NCBI RefSeq assembly: GCF_030272615.1
Contig: NC_081414.1
Location: 769,797,653-769,861,652, forward strand
Direction: 5' to 3'
DNA: 64,000 bases
DNA from: Cryptomeria japonica
Taxonomy: Eukaryota; Streptophyta; Pinopsida; Cupressales; Cupressaceae
Below, piece by piece: positions 22,459 to 32,655 of the stretch. The notes under the pieces are model-generated. The model had not been told where the DNA came from. It did not search any database and was given only the letters and a program-made list of their open reading frames with translations. The position numbers and the translations under genes were made by a program. Every line of letters starts with the position of its first letter. The stretch's first letter is position 1.

Positions 22459-25400
22459 TTATGACAATAATGAGTGAAACTTATCAAAAACTGATTTAAA
22501 ATCCCATATGAAGGTCTTCATGGATAAGGACCATGACTCAAGCAATGAGGTAGCAACCTCACTTTCTGTTTGCATCTGGGATACATGTTCCTCCATGACA
22601 TCCAAGGAACTCATCTCTTGAGTGATCGTTAAGGCATCCAGATTGAGATAGCACTTCTGAAGTATTTGCAGCCTTGGTAGTAGAACCAATTGAAGTTCGT
22701 ACAAATCTCTAGTCCGGATGGTGATCTCCAACTCTATTATGGCAGTCTGGAGTTGAAACTGGTGAATGGTTTGCCCATATGTGGTGAAGGAATCATTGGG
22801 CTTCTTGAAGGTGCTTATATATGCCTGCAAATCAGATTGTAGTTTGTCTTTCTGATTAAGCACATCATCATAGAATAGATGGGGTTGGCTTATCTCATTG
22901 AGAAGTAATTTCCCCTCATCCATAGCATCTCTTATGTCTTTCTGCACTTTCTGAAGTTTAGACCGGAGATTGTTTAATTTATTCACTAGGGCAGTGTTCA
23001 GTGCCTTTTGATGCTTCTTTTGTGCATTGGCTTCAACAACATCTTCTAGGCATTGTACCTATTCCTCTACAACTATGCATAGAAGTTTTAATTGGGCTAG
23101 AGAGGAATTGGTACTGGGGAGGTTGGTAATAGGAATCAAACTGGTAAGAGTTTCTACTGCAGTTTGAATAACGTGTTGCTCCTTCTTCCTCCTTAGCGCT
23201 TCCAATTTCTCTTGGGCAAGCTTAATGCTTTGGAGCAGCTCTGTTTCATTTGCAGATTGGAGGTCAATGGGGCTGGTAATGTCAGGCAGTTTGGCTTGAC
23301 TAGCGGTTGCCTTTGGGGTCTCCACTTGTGTGCTCTTTGCCACTTCCTCCTTCTCTTTGGCTCTTTGCTTTTCCTCTTCAGCCTTCTTTTGCTCCTCTCC
23401 TTCTTTCTTTCTCTTTTCTTTTTCCTTCTTCCTATCTTCTTCTTTCTGCTTCTCTTCTTCTTTCTTCTTCTCTTCTTCTTGTTCGTTCTTCTCCTCTTCC
23501 TTTTTATTTTTCTCCTCTTCCTATTTCCTTTTCTCTTCCTATTTTCTCTTCTCCTCTTCCTGTTTCTTCTTCTCCTCTTCCTTTTTCCTCTTCTCCTCTT
23601 CCTTTTTCTTCTTCTCCTCTTCCTCTTTCTTTTTCTCTTTCTCCTCTTCTTGTTTCCTTTTCTCTTCCTCTTTTCTTTCTTCCTCTTCCTATTTCTTCTT
23701 CTCCTCTTCCTTTTTCTTCTTCTCCTCTTCCTTTTTCTTCTTCTCTCTTCCTCTTTCTTCTTCTCCTCTTCCTCTTTCTTCTTCTCTTTCTCCGCTTGCA
23801 CTTTATCAACCTTTTCTTTGTCCTATATTTCTTTGTCCACTCTTTCTTTGTCAGCCTTTTCCTTTGCTTCATTTGGAGTGACATTTTCACCATCCAAAGC
23901 ATCAACGTCAATTGTGTCCATTTGTTCAGTGACCGATTCTCCTTCACTATCATACACCTCATCCAATTTTCCAGTTTCCAGTTCTTGCTCAGCCTTCTTG
24001 TTGGCTTTAGACACTTGGTGCAACCTTAGAGTGGCTTTGGTATGCAAGTGGGTATCTTTTACCACTTCAGGGACTTTCCCTTCTAATAACAGGAGTCTTC
24101 TTCTTCTCATGAAGAAGAGGCCTTTGTACCTTTCCATAACTTCATAAAGTTCTAAATTTGACACATCAGGAAAATATTGTGCAAATATTTCTTCTCTTAT
24201 TTCCTATTCCTTTTCTATGGCAATGCGCCATTTGTTATCTAAATAATTATATAAAGAATCCAGTGTCACAGATCTAATTTTTGATGGCGACTGGGCATTA
24301 ATACATAAATATTGAATAACTTCCTATTCTACTTCCTCCTTTTCATTGTCATTAAAATAATCAAAATGATCTATCAAATCACTTAACACTTTTCTCCTAA
24401 TATTCTTGATAGTTCTTTGACAATGTGTTAAAGGTTTGTAAGAGGAAATGTCTATATTTATCAGTGCTGATGATGCCAGTTCATTGCTAGTTGTCTTTGT
24501 CTTCTTCCTCATTTTCCTAGTCTTTATAGGTTGTACCTCAGGTTCTGTATCCTCAGAATCTGGTGAGGTGTTCTTAGTTTTCTGCTTCGTTTCAAAGACC
24601 TTGGCAGGTGCAGCTTTCGACTTCTTCTTCACCGGTGACCGCTTGGTCACTTTAGGACTTGTGGAAGTAACCAACACTGATACTAATGGCACTGCCTTTC
24701 CTTTCTTCACTAAAGGTTATTCAACCAGTGTCACCCTTTCCAAATAGTTGCTGCTTCTTTTCTTCTTAGGATCAAGAGGCGAGGCAAGTAGGGTAGAAGC
24801 ATACCCATCTAGCATGTCATACATTACCTCATATCCCATGGGCTCCACTTCTTCTTTTCTAGGCTCAACTGCCTCTATTATGCACTCATCTACTCTGGTG
24901 ATAAAGCAGATGTCTCTTCATACTTCTTGACAATATCACCAGATATTCTCACCCTCTGGCTCATCTTGCGTTTGAACTCATCAAAGTATTTGTTCAGGAC
25001 TTCAGGATAACCGGTTCCTACTACTTGAAGACTCTCTCTGATTTGCTTGGTAACCGGTTGGTCAGAAGACCATTGTATATCACCTACTCCTGGGAAATAG
25101 ACTTGAAAGTAGAAAAACAATCCTACTAGCTGTTGTCCAAATTTAAATCTTAAGGCATTGTCCTGTTTAATTGACTTCAGGTTCACCAGAAGTTGCCTTT
25201 GCATACAGGTTCATAAATCAAACGAGGCATCTTCCATGATCATCCTGTAGGTGGCATTTACTGCTACAGCAAAGACATAGTTAATTCTGCTAGCATATAA
25301 CATCCGGTAACCTATCACCATGCAGGCATATTTGACCAGATCATCCTTTATGGTATTGACGGTCATTCCCTGTTGGTCACTCACAAAACCAGTGAGCTTG

Positions 25401-25839
25401 GTCATTTCAGTCTTGATGACCTTCCTTAGGGATGGTACCTCACTAGTGTTGCAGAAACTAGTGACAACATAAATAGCTTCAGGTGTTATGTTATGTGTTC
25501 TCTCAAGATACATTTTATCGCCATAAACTCTACTCAGGATGATTTGAATGTGATCTTCTATGAACTCTTCAAGAAAATACACTGCATTGTGAAGCTTCTT
25601 CTTTTCCAGGATGCTATATTCGGGTTTGATCTTCTTATCATCTCTGCAAAATAGACCTAGTTGGGAATGGATTACTAGTGATCCTAGGTCTTTAGTTTAT
25701 AATCAATATACCCTGAAATATCATCTTCTACTATAACTCTAGTGGGTATCTGGGATAGGGCATTGTATTTCGCCTTCTGTTGGATGAAATCTACTGAATC
25801 ATTAGGTGCACTAGGACTGGAGTGCGATGAAAAAGCCAT
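22459..25839 (-). pseudogene. Element C ORF2: large unassigned retroelement protein, broken
   Basis: Starts at the ATG at 25839 (MAFSSHSSPSAPNDSVDF) and ends at 22459; about 1,100 codons with a few frameshifts and stops. The N-terminal domain (about 350 residues) contains TSFCNTSEVPSLRKV, ACMVIGYRMLYASRINYV, FGQQLVGLFFYFQVYFPGVG and DIVKKYEE...EAVEP. A Lys/Ser-rich stretch (24450-24700) is followed by a charged middle, then a long KKEEEKK-type repeat (23390-23800). The end is a helical, coiled-coil-like C-terminus (MNKLNNLRSKLQKVQKDIRD onward). The N-terminal domain is shared with ORF2 of element D. I cannot assign a family or an activity; a structural or RNA-binding role is only a guess. Confidence 0.6.
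23390..23800 (-). repeat. Polypurine minisatellite encoding a Lys/Glu repeat inside element C ORF2
   Basis: About 400 bp that is almost pure C/T on the plus strand (A/G on the minus). It is built of roughly 21-bp units such as CTTCTTCTCCTCTTCCTTTTT with 18-bp variants. In the ORF2 frame the unit encodes KKEEEKK. Shifted frames give Arg/Lys-rich or Gly/Glu-rich stretches, and the plus strand gives an artificial Leu/Phe/Ser-rich open frame. Confidence 0.85.
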
Positions 25840-26287
25840 GATAAATGGATAAATAGGAATTTTGATAAATACCTTCAAAAATCTGCAATTTAGGGTTTGC
25901 AACTTTAGCTTTGCCACACACTACTTTAGTTGTTGGATTATGGCTTTGTATTCTTCACCTAATTGATCGATATTATCTTCAGATTCTACTTCAAGGTTTT
26001 GAAATCTCTCTGAATCGCAAGACAAATCGCCTTTTGTCGCTTTGCACTTGAAAATTTCTTCGCTCGCAAACTGATAAGTGAAAATGACTTGAAAATCCCT
26101 TTTAAATGAATTATTCACCTACCATAATAAATGCTCCACCATTAGGGCGTAAACCCTAGTTTACCTTTTACTATTTCTAGTCTTCTACCAATTGACAGGT
26201 ATCACATACCAGTTAAGGTCTTTTACTGCTATAAACTGGGGGTTTGAAACATTTCACCAATTTTCTCCCCCTAAGATTTTTTGAAGC
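25840..26287 (-). other. Element C spacer between ORF1 and ORF2
   Basis: No conserved motif. A 65-residue open stretch (25921-26118) lies here but has no counterpart in element D. The interval mirrors the 5725-6116 spacer of D. Confidence 0.4.
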
Positions 26288-27563
26288 TTAGTTTGCAGGT
26301 TCAATGACTTCCACACTAGGTGCAAAAACCGGTTCTTCTTGTGACACTTCTTCAGGTTTCTTCTTCCATGTTGTCTTCATATCTGCTTGAATAGTTTCAA
26401 CATCAATCTTTCCTGCTGAAGTGACTGGTATATCATCTGATATGTTCTTTCTCATTCTATAGGTTCTGGTAGGGTGTCCTAGTTTGTTGCAATGATAAAA
26501 AAGCATTCCAGGAGCTCTCCATGGTCCATTATTCATATTTCCATTCTTCCTTCTGCATGTTGCAATAGTATGACCATGACCATGACAGATCAAGTAGGTT
26601 TCTCTCCAACTGGTTGCCGCTTGATAGCCACCACCACCTGATTGATGGTCATAGGTATTACATCGGTTTGGATTCCGGTTCATAGAGGATTCAAGAAAAA
26701 CTCCTTGACTCCTTTGAGGATATCTTCCAGTTTTGTGTATAATAGACCTGCACTCAAATACTCTATGCCCAAACTTGTTGCATGCATATCAGTTACCATT
26801 GAATCTATTGGATCTAGGCTTATTGTTTAGAAAGTAGGGAAAATTATTGTAAGCCTTACTTCTACATACATTGGCAGTGTGTCCTTCCTTGAGACAATTA
26901 AAGCAAATAGGTTTGAACTTTTGCTTTCTTTTATCCTTTGGTGTCGGTTTCTTCTTTGATGCTCCATCTTTTGTTCTAGAGGTCTCACCTTCCTCATAAC
27001 TAGAAAAACCAAGTCTAGTGGTATTCTTTACTGGTTTTGTTGATTCAAGCTTTTGTTCTATCTTAACAGTGCTCTTATTGAATTTGGCAAGTATTTCTTT
27101 TGACTCAGTGAGTTCTTATAGCAGCATTGGATTCCTTCAAGGTTGTATTCTCAGAAATAGCCATGTTTAGTTCACCTTGCATTTCTTCTTTTTCCACTTT
27201 ACTCTCTTGGAGATGAGTGGTAAGTGTACTGATTTCTTGCTTCAACTTGGAGATCTCATGATCTTTGTCTTTTACCAAATCTTCATCTTTCCTCCGGTTC
27301 TCAAGCTCTTGACACATTTTGATAGTCAGTCCTTCCAGTTCCCTTCTCAGATTAGCATTAGATTCATTCAGTTTTTCAACTTCTTCAACTAGGGCATCCA
27401 TGTCTGCTTCATCAGAGGAACTATTTTCAGTAAGCTCCATTAGTTTTTCAGCATGCTCTCTTCTCTTTTCTAGAGAGGCTTTGTATTTTACTTTGAGTTC
27501 ATCAAAGGCTTTCTCAGTCTGAGTGAGACGATGAGTAAGTTCCCTCACAGTGTATTCCCCCAT
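26288..27563 (-). pseudogene. Element C ORF1: coiled-coil protein with CCHC zinc-knuckle array
   Basis: The likely start is the ATG at 27563 (MGEYTVRELTHRLTQTEK), about 35 bp after the PBS. The first 150 residues are coiled-coil-like (VEEVEKLNESNANLRREL, DHEISKLKQEISTLTTHLQE). A basic linker is followed by knuckles CFNCLKEGHTANVC, stop-YACNKFGHRVFEC (first Cys is a stop), a degenerate CNTYDH, ICHGHGHTIATC and YHCNKLGHPTRTY (last Cys is Tyr). The protein ends APSVEVIEPAN. The order coiled coil, knuckle array, stop, spacer, ORF2 is the same as in element D. A frameshift separates the two halves. It probably acts as a gag-like nucleic-acid-binding protein (inference). Confidence 0.7.
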
Positions 27564-27598
27564 ATCTCCTTCCAAGTGGTTAAACTTATAGAAAGGTT

Positions 27599-27611
27599 GC
27601 CTTTGATACTA
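27599..27611 (-). other. Primer-binding-site-like sequence of element C
   Basis: The minus strand reads TAGTATCAAAGGC, 2 nt inside the LTR, close to the D site TGGTATCAAAGCC and related to the iMet site with mismatches. Confidence 0.6.
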
Positions 27612-27613
27612 AT

Positions 27614-28807
27614 TGATGAATACTAAGAGTGGGGGGGGGGGTGAATTAGTATACCAAAAATTACTAAACTCAAACACTTAAATAGTTTAGCAGTAAACCA
27701 GTATAACAGTTTTACTAACAAACCAGTTAACACAAATGCAAACCAAACATCAGATAAGGCATTCACCCACAGAAGCACAATCACCATAACACAAGAGATT
27801 TTGACATGGAAACCCAAATGGGGAAAACCAAGGTGAGATGAAACTCACAATTAACTATCTGCAGAATAGTAACCAGACCGGTTAAGTTTATACAATGTTC
27901 TTCACTAGAATAGATCCTATTAGGAATCTCAATCTCTATTAGGAGATAAGTCCGATTAAAGACTACCTTGTGAGAGGATTTCAGATCCACAGTTGTGAAC
28001 CACCTTGTTAGAGGATTTACAAAGGATTTACCAAGCCTACCTGATTAAGGGTTTCAAACTTGTCGAAGATGTGAGTAACCAACAAATAAGTGATCTAAAT
28101 ACTAGCACAGTATGCTTGGTTAGATCCTTGATAGCTCATTGTTAATGCATTTCAACATTACTTTAGTGCTTAAAATCTCCACACTCTATTTCTTCACATA
28201 GACCTAAAACTTCTTCTGTGATTGCACATGCAAAAACCTCATCAACCACCTTGAACCTTAATATTTTTTAAAACCCTAGACATGATGTCCTTATAAAGGA
28301 ATCTGATTTCATGTCGGTCCAATAGGATTACATTGCAAGTTCCTAGGTTCAGTGCATCTGGACACATTTGGTAACGCGGCACAAAATCACTGCCAAAGTG
28401 TCGGTGGATGATAACTCATCACAAAAATAATACTGGTTGGTAACTCATCACAGAGTAATACCGGTTCATACATTTATCTATTATCGGTTCACATATTTTA
28501 CTGATTACCAATTTGACAAAATGAAGATTGGGAAAAATGATAACGACCACTTTTTTCCTTCGTGCCGCTTTGGGATCCTTGAATCACTTGTGTTTTCATA
28601 CCACTTGGGTCTTCATACCACTTGGGTCTTCATACCGCTTGAGATCGGTAAACACTTTCTTCAAAACACTGATAGTCTAAAGACTATAAAAAAAAACCGG
28701 TTGGAACAAATACCAGTTGAGCATAACTCATACATACAAAAAGTGATCTCAAAGTAAGTGTATATCCATCAATGACAATCACAACATCATCATCAAAAAT
28801 GCCAACA
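27614..28807 (-). repeat. Element C 5' LTR
   Basis: 1194 bp; the minus strand starts TGTTGGCATTTTTGATGATG and ends TTAGTATTCATCA. It is 35 bp longer than the 3' LTR, mainly because of two extra 17-bp units at 28587-28620. A run of 12 Gs (with TGGG context) lies near 27632-27643. Confidence 0.9.
28587..28637 (+). repeat. 17-bp x3 tandem repeat in element C 5' LTR
   Basis: Three units of the CTTGGGTCTTCATACCR type at 28587-28603, 28604-28620 and 28621-28637. Only one unit is present in the 3' LTR (21990-22006). Confidence 0.85.
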
Positions 28808-29112
28808 CCTTCCTGCATGTGCAGGTCCCTTATTGTAATCACATACTTATTGTAGAAGTATCATCTAATTGTGGGTAGGGTTTCCCACCTTGGTTATCTC
28901 TTTACCGGGTTTTCCACATATAAATATTGGTGTTATGTGTTGTGGATGCATGGTAAATGTTTTATGATTTATGGTTGTGCTTAATCGATATATCTGCTAT
29001 TCTGGTATTTGGTTTATGCATTCTAGTAAAAGGTTTTAAGTGCTTAAAGTTTCATAATCTATTGACAACTGATTCACCCCCCCCTCTCATTTGTCTATTG
29101 GTTATCTTAAAA
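28808..29112 (+). repeat. Element A 3' LTR, segment 3
   Basis: Resumes CCTTCCTGCATGTGCAGG, matching 7367 onward in the 5' LTR, and ends GGTTATCTTAAAA at 29112 (the 5' LTR has TAACA). AAAGG follows as the TSD of A. Confidence 0.9.
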
Positions 29113-29868
29113 AAAGGTAGGAGCATTGTTCACATTATTCATTCCATTATTCACCCTACTTTTGCATTGATCGGCCATATGATCAAATTTATTGCAAGTA
29201 AAGCATCTACCATTGAATTTATGAGCATTAGGTTGTCTTATCGGAGGATTCTTGTAATTTGTCTTTGCATTACTCTTTCAAGATTCAGAGGATTCTTTTT
29301 TCTCAAATCCAAGTCCTCACATGTCCTTTACATGTCTCTATCTTTCCATCATCTCATCAATTCTTGCTAAGCTAGCATTGAATTTGTCTTTGTATTCATT
29401 TGCACTAGCAAGTTCATCTCTTAGGGAAACAATCTGTCTTTCAAGTTCTTGACCATTGTTCCTTGATTGTGTCAACTGAAGCTTCAATTGGTCATTCTTA
29501 TAGGTAAGAATGAAGCATTCATCTTCTCTTTCATTTAATGTTTGAGTCAAATTCTCTTCATTCTTCTTCCAGTCCTCAATCTCTTTAGTCAGCCTCATCA
29601 CAATGGATTGCATCTCATTCTTCAAGGCAATATTCTCTCTTTCAAGCTTGTCAACTTTGTCCTGATTCTCCATGCATTGATCTCCTTTCTCCTTCAACTT
29701 GTCCATCAACTCTTTCCTCTTGTCTCTTGTAGAATTCACTTGATCCTTGAAATCATTAATGAAGTCTTTAGTTGCATTCAGGTTTCTCTTTAAGGAGAAG
29801 ATTTTATTCCTTGTTGTATCAAGATCCTCAAGTGCCACACTAAGTTGTCTCTGAAAACCGAAATCCAT
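29113..29868 (-). pseudogene. Element D ORF1, N-terminal part: coiled coil and first zinc knuckle
   Basis: The ORF opens at the ATG at 29868 (MDFGFQRQLSVALEDL), about 53 bp after the primer binding site. It gives about 175 residues dominated by heptad-like Leu/Glu/Lys/Asn sequence (for example KVDKLERENIALKNEMQS, LKLQLTQSRNNGQELERQ), predicted coiled coil. After a stop at 29338 it continues KFNGRCFTCNKFDHMADQC, a CCHC knuckle whose usual Gly before His is Asp. It then meets the TSD of element A and resumes at 6516. The layout parallels ORF1 of element C. I see no capsid-like UBN2 gag domain. Confidence 0.7.
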
Positions 29869-29921
29869 TTATTCAATCTTCAAGACCTTCCTCAAGTGGT
29901 TAGGATATCTTAGAGGAAATA

Positions 29922-29934
29922 GGCTTTGATACCA
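29922..29934 (-). other. Primer binding site of element D
   Basis: The minus strand reads TGGTATCAAAGCC, 2 nt inside the LTR end. It differs from the iMet-type site TGGTATCAGAGC of elements A, B, E and I. Element C has the similar TAGTATCAAAGGC. Confidence 0.7.
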
Positions 29935-29936
29935 AT

Positions 29937-30304
29937 TGTTGGAATCAAGGAACACTAAGAGGGGTGGGTGAATCAGTTTTCTACCATTTAACAAATTTTT
30001 TGATTTAATTTTAAACCATCGGAAGCATAAACATGAAACTGAAATGTAGAAACACAAAACAATCAACCACAAAATCATAACACCAAGATTTTTACATGGA
30101 AACCCAAATGGGTAGAACCACGATGGGATTTGAACCCACAATATTATTCCACTATGGATAGTAGGAAAAAAATATTACATGAGGAGGAAAGCACAAGCAT
30201 TTAGGCACACTGCCTAGAGCTCATTGCTCAATTACAATAAGGGCTACAACCACGAAAGGCTCACTGCCTTACTGATAAAATGTAGTGATGAAATACAATG
30301 AAAG
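29937..30304 (-). repeat. Element D 5' LTR, segment 1 (inner end)
   Basis: The inner LTR end is adjacent to the PBS (minus strand ends ...CTTGATTCCAACA). It contains the C-run/CTCTTAGTG block near the end and the GGAAACCC...GGGTAGAACC block seen in the other LTRs here. It is interrupted at 30304 by element E. The LTR resumes at 36315 and again at 37745. Confidence 0.75.
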
Positions 30305-30705
30305 TGTTAGGACCCGGAGGCAACTGAGAGGGGGGGGGGGGGGTGAATCAGTTGTCAATTAATTTCAACCCAAATATAACTTAATCAAATTTGATGCATA
30401 ATACTGGTAAACCAAACTTAATGTCGATTGACAGTTTAACAGTATGCCAATTCGATTAGACCAATAACTAAATCTCCAAAATAAGTGTCCAAACCATGTC
30501 TTCGACACAACCAAGTAATCTCCAGATGATAACATATCATCCTTAGTGCCAGTGAACAATATAACTTGTCAGTGAACCAAATATCTGTGACTGTGCATGT
30601 CACTGAACTTGCCGGTGAACATAACCAAAGATCTCCAGAAAGATAAGTGTTGATAAGTGTTGACATCAATGACAAAACCAATGCAACACATCCATAATAC
30701 CAACA
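30305..30705 (-). repeat. Element E 3' LTR with a 0.67-kb internal deletion
   Basis: Both termini are present (TGTTAGGACCCGG at the left; ATACCAACA at the right, next to the polypurine tract). The middle of the LTR, equivalent to about 35380-36048 of the 5' LTR, is missing. The junction lies at about 30437-30444, between a GATTGACAGTTTAA side and a TATGCCAA side. It carries a 14-G run near 30330-30343. Confidence 0.9.
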
Positions 30706-31041
30706 ATCTCCCCCTTTGGCATTGATGGAAACACAAGATGGAAAAAACATCTACGTGCCAAAGCAGAAATACCAATAAACCAAAAAGCAACAATCTCCAG
30801 AATAGATCAATTACCATAAATCAAAATACAGAATATCTCTCCCCAAAGGATAGTGTTTTTCCATAGATATCTCTCCCCCTTTGACATCAAATGCCAAAGA
30901 AATAGAAGAACTAGATACAACCAGTTCATAGAACTAATTACAAATACCAACTACTCCCCCTGAGAAGTAGCTCTCCTCCATCAAAGCCGGAAAAAGGTTT
31001 CTCTGTTAATTTCTGTTGGTCTGATGCCAATTTCCAACTGC
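30706..31041 (-). other. Element E 3' untranslated region and polypurine tract
   Basis: The minus strand reads CCAAAGGGGGAGATTG (30706-30721) before the 3' LTR. A second purine tract (AAAGGGGGAGAGATATC, about 30869-30890) lies further inside, single copy here but duplicated in element B. The region is otherwise non-coding. Confidence 0.75.
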
Positions 31042-32655
31042 CTAAGTCTCTACCAGTGAGGGTATTATCCCAAGCTGCTCTCTGAGATATTCAAAATCTT
31101 CTTTAGGTAAAGGCTTTGTAAAGATATCTACAATCTTCTCTTTAGTATTCACATAAAACAATTTCAGTTCCTTTGCTTCAACATTTTCTTTCAGAAAATT
31201 GTATTTGATAGAAACATGTATAGTTTTAGAGTGAAATACCAGATTCTTTGATATATCAATTGCTGCTAAATTATCACAATAAATGATTATAAGCTCTTTG
31301 CATTTTACCTTTATGTCCTTCAACATTTTCTTAATCCATAATACCTTAGTACAATTAGTTTCTACTACAACATATTCTGATTCTGCTGTTGATAATGATG
31401 TACAACTCTATTTCTTGCTCAACCATGAAATCAATCTGCTACCAAGAAAGAATGCTCCGTTGGTGGTGCTCTTTTTGTCATCTACATCTCCTGCCCAATT
31501 TGCATCGATGTATGCACATAAATCAAAATTTTTATCTTTAGGATACCATAAGCCAAGATTTGTTGTGCCTTGTAGATATCGAAAAATCCTTTTTACTGTT
31601 GATTCATGATTTTCTCTAGGATTACTTTGAAATCTTGAAACAATACATACTGCATTCATAATATCAGGTCTTGTTTGTGTCAAATACATTAAACCTCCAA
31701 TCATAGATTTATATCTTGTCAGATTAATAGGGGCTGAATCATCCTTCAATGATAGTTTATCAGTTGTAGTCATAGGAATACTTACTTGTTTAGAGTTTTC
31801 CATATCAAATTTCTTTAGTAGATCCTTCAAGTACTTTAATTGACATATGAATATACCTTTATCACTTTGTGAAATCTACAATCCTAAAAAGAATTTTATC
31901 TCCCCAATCATAGACATTTCAAATTATTCCTATATCATATTAGAAAAATCCTTACACAATCCATCTTCTCCTCCAAAAATGATATCAGCAACAAAAACTT
32001 CAATAACCAAGATGTCATAAGTAGTCACTTTGAAATATAAGTTGCTGTCAGCATTACCTTTAGTGTAACCAAGCTTCAAAATATATTTGTCCAATCTAGC
32101 ATAGCAAGCTCTAGGAGCTTTCTTCAATCCATATAAATTTTTCCTTAACTTGCAAACCATATCTTTGTCATTTGTCAAAGAAAATCCATCAGGTTGTTCA
32201 ATGTAAACTTCCTCTTCAAGATCACCATTCAGAAATGCACATTTAACATCCATTTGATATACTTTATAGTTCTTGTGTGCTGCAAATGCAAGAAATAGTC
32301 AGACTGCCTCAATTCTAGCTACCGATGCAAAGGTTTCATTGTAATCAATTCCCTCTTTTTGTGAATATCTCTTGCACAGTAATCTTGCTTTGTTTTTGAT
32401 TACCTTACCATCTTCATTAAGTTTATTTCTGAATACCCATTTAGTTCCAATTACATTTTTGTTTTTAAGTCGAGGAACCAATGTCCATGTGTTATTCTTT
32501 TCAATTTGTTCCAATTCATCTTCCATAGCTTTAATCCAATGTTTATCTTCACATGCCTCAAAAATAGATGCTGGTTCAATTTGAAAAATTAAGCATACCT
32601 CTTCATTTGCTAGTCTTCCTCTTGTCATTACACCTTGATACTTATTTCCAATTAT
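31042..32655 (-). pseudogene. Element E reverse transcriptase and RNase H, stop-riddled
   Basis: In-frame with the integrase part. Blocks: [99 protein letters not shown] and the catalytic box [10 protein letters not shown], in which the first Asp of the VDD box is Ala. RNase H: YIDANWAGDVDDKKSTTNGA, STAESEYV, IYCDNLAAIDISKN and the terminal DIFTKPLPKEDFEYLREQLG. Internal stops: TGA at 32299, TAG at 31930, TAA at 31924, TAG at 31876 (GLQI position) and TAG at 31408. There is no net frameshift. Confidence 0.88.

Larger units (their letters stand above)
21020..28807 (-). mobile_element. Element C: non-autonomous LTR element with two unusual ORFs
   Basis: 7.8 kb in minus orientation with 5' LTR 27614-28807 and 3' LTR 21020-22178. 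It has a PBS-like site at 27599-27611, a polypurine tract just inside the 3' LTR, and a perfect TSD CCTTC (21015-21019, 28808-28812) within the 3' LTR of A. The 5.4-kb interior encodes a coiled-coil/CCHC protein (ORF1) and a large unassigned protein (ORF2). I find no D-S-G protease, HHCC/DDE integrase or VDD reverse transcriptase on either strand, so it would depend on enzymes from another element. Confidence 0.85.
6517..29112 (+). mobile_element. Element A: Ty1/copia retrotransposon, split by elements B and C
   Basis: Full-length copia element once B and C are removed (about 7.0 kb). It has a 5' LTR at 6517-7668, iMet-type PBS, gag, protease, integrase, RT, RNase H, polypurine tract and a 3' LTR in three pieces. 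The flanking TSD is AAAGG (6512-6516 and 29113-29117). It sits in ORF1 of element D, whose zinc-knuckle array reads across the junction once A is taken out. Coding parts carry many stops and frameshifts. Confidence 0.9.

Noticed and set aside
23193-23801. Arg/Lys-rich 202-residue minus-strand frame that could pass for a nucleic-acid-binding protein
   Set aside because: It is a shifted reading of the KKEEEKK repeat; the flanking ORF2 blocks are in another phase.
23212-24147. 311-residue plus-strand open frame, Leu/Phe/Ser-rich, resembling a multi-pass membrane protein
   Set aside because: It is the complement of the Lys/Glu-coding polypurine repeat of element C ORF2; its composition comes from CTT/TTC repeats and there is no independent gene signal.
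27632-27643. Long G-runs near LTR ends as G-quadruplex regulators
   Set aside because: They are single homopolymer runs in a known pyrimidine-rich (minus strand) LTR terminal block, and run length is prone to sequencing error. Four separate G-tracts are not present.
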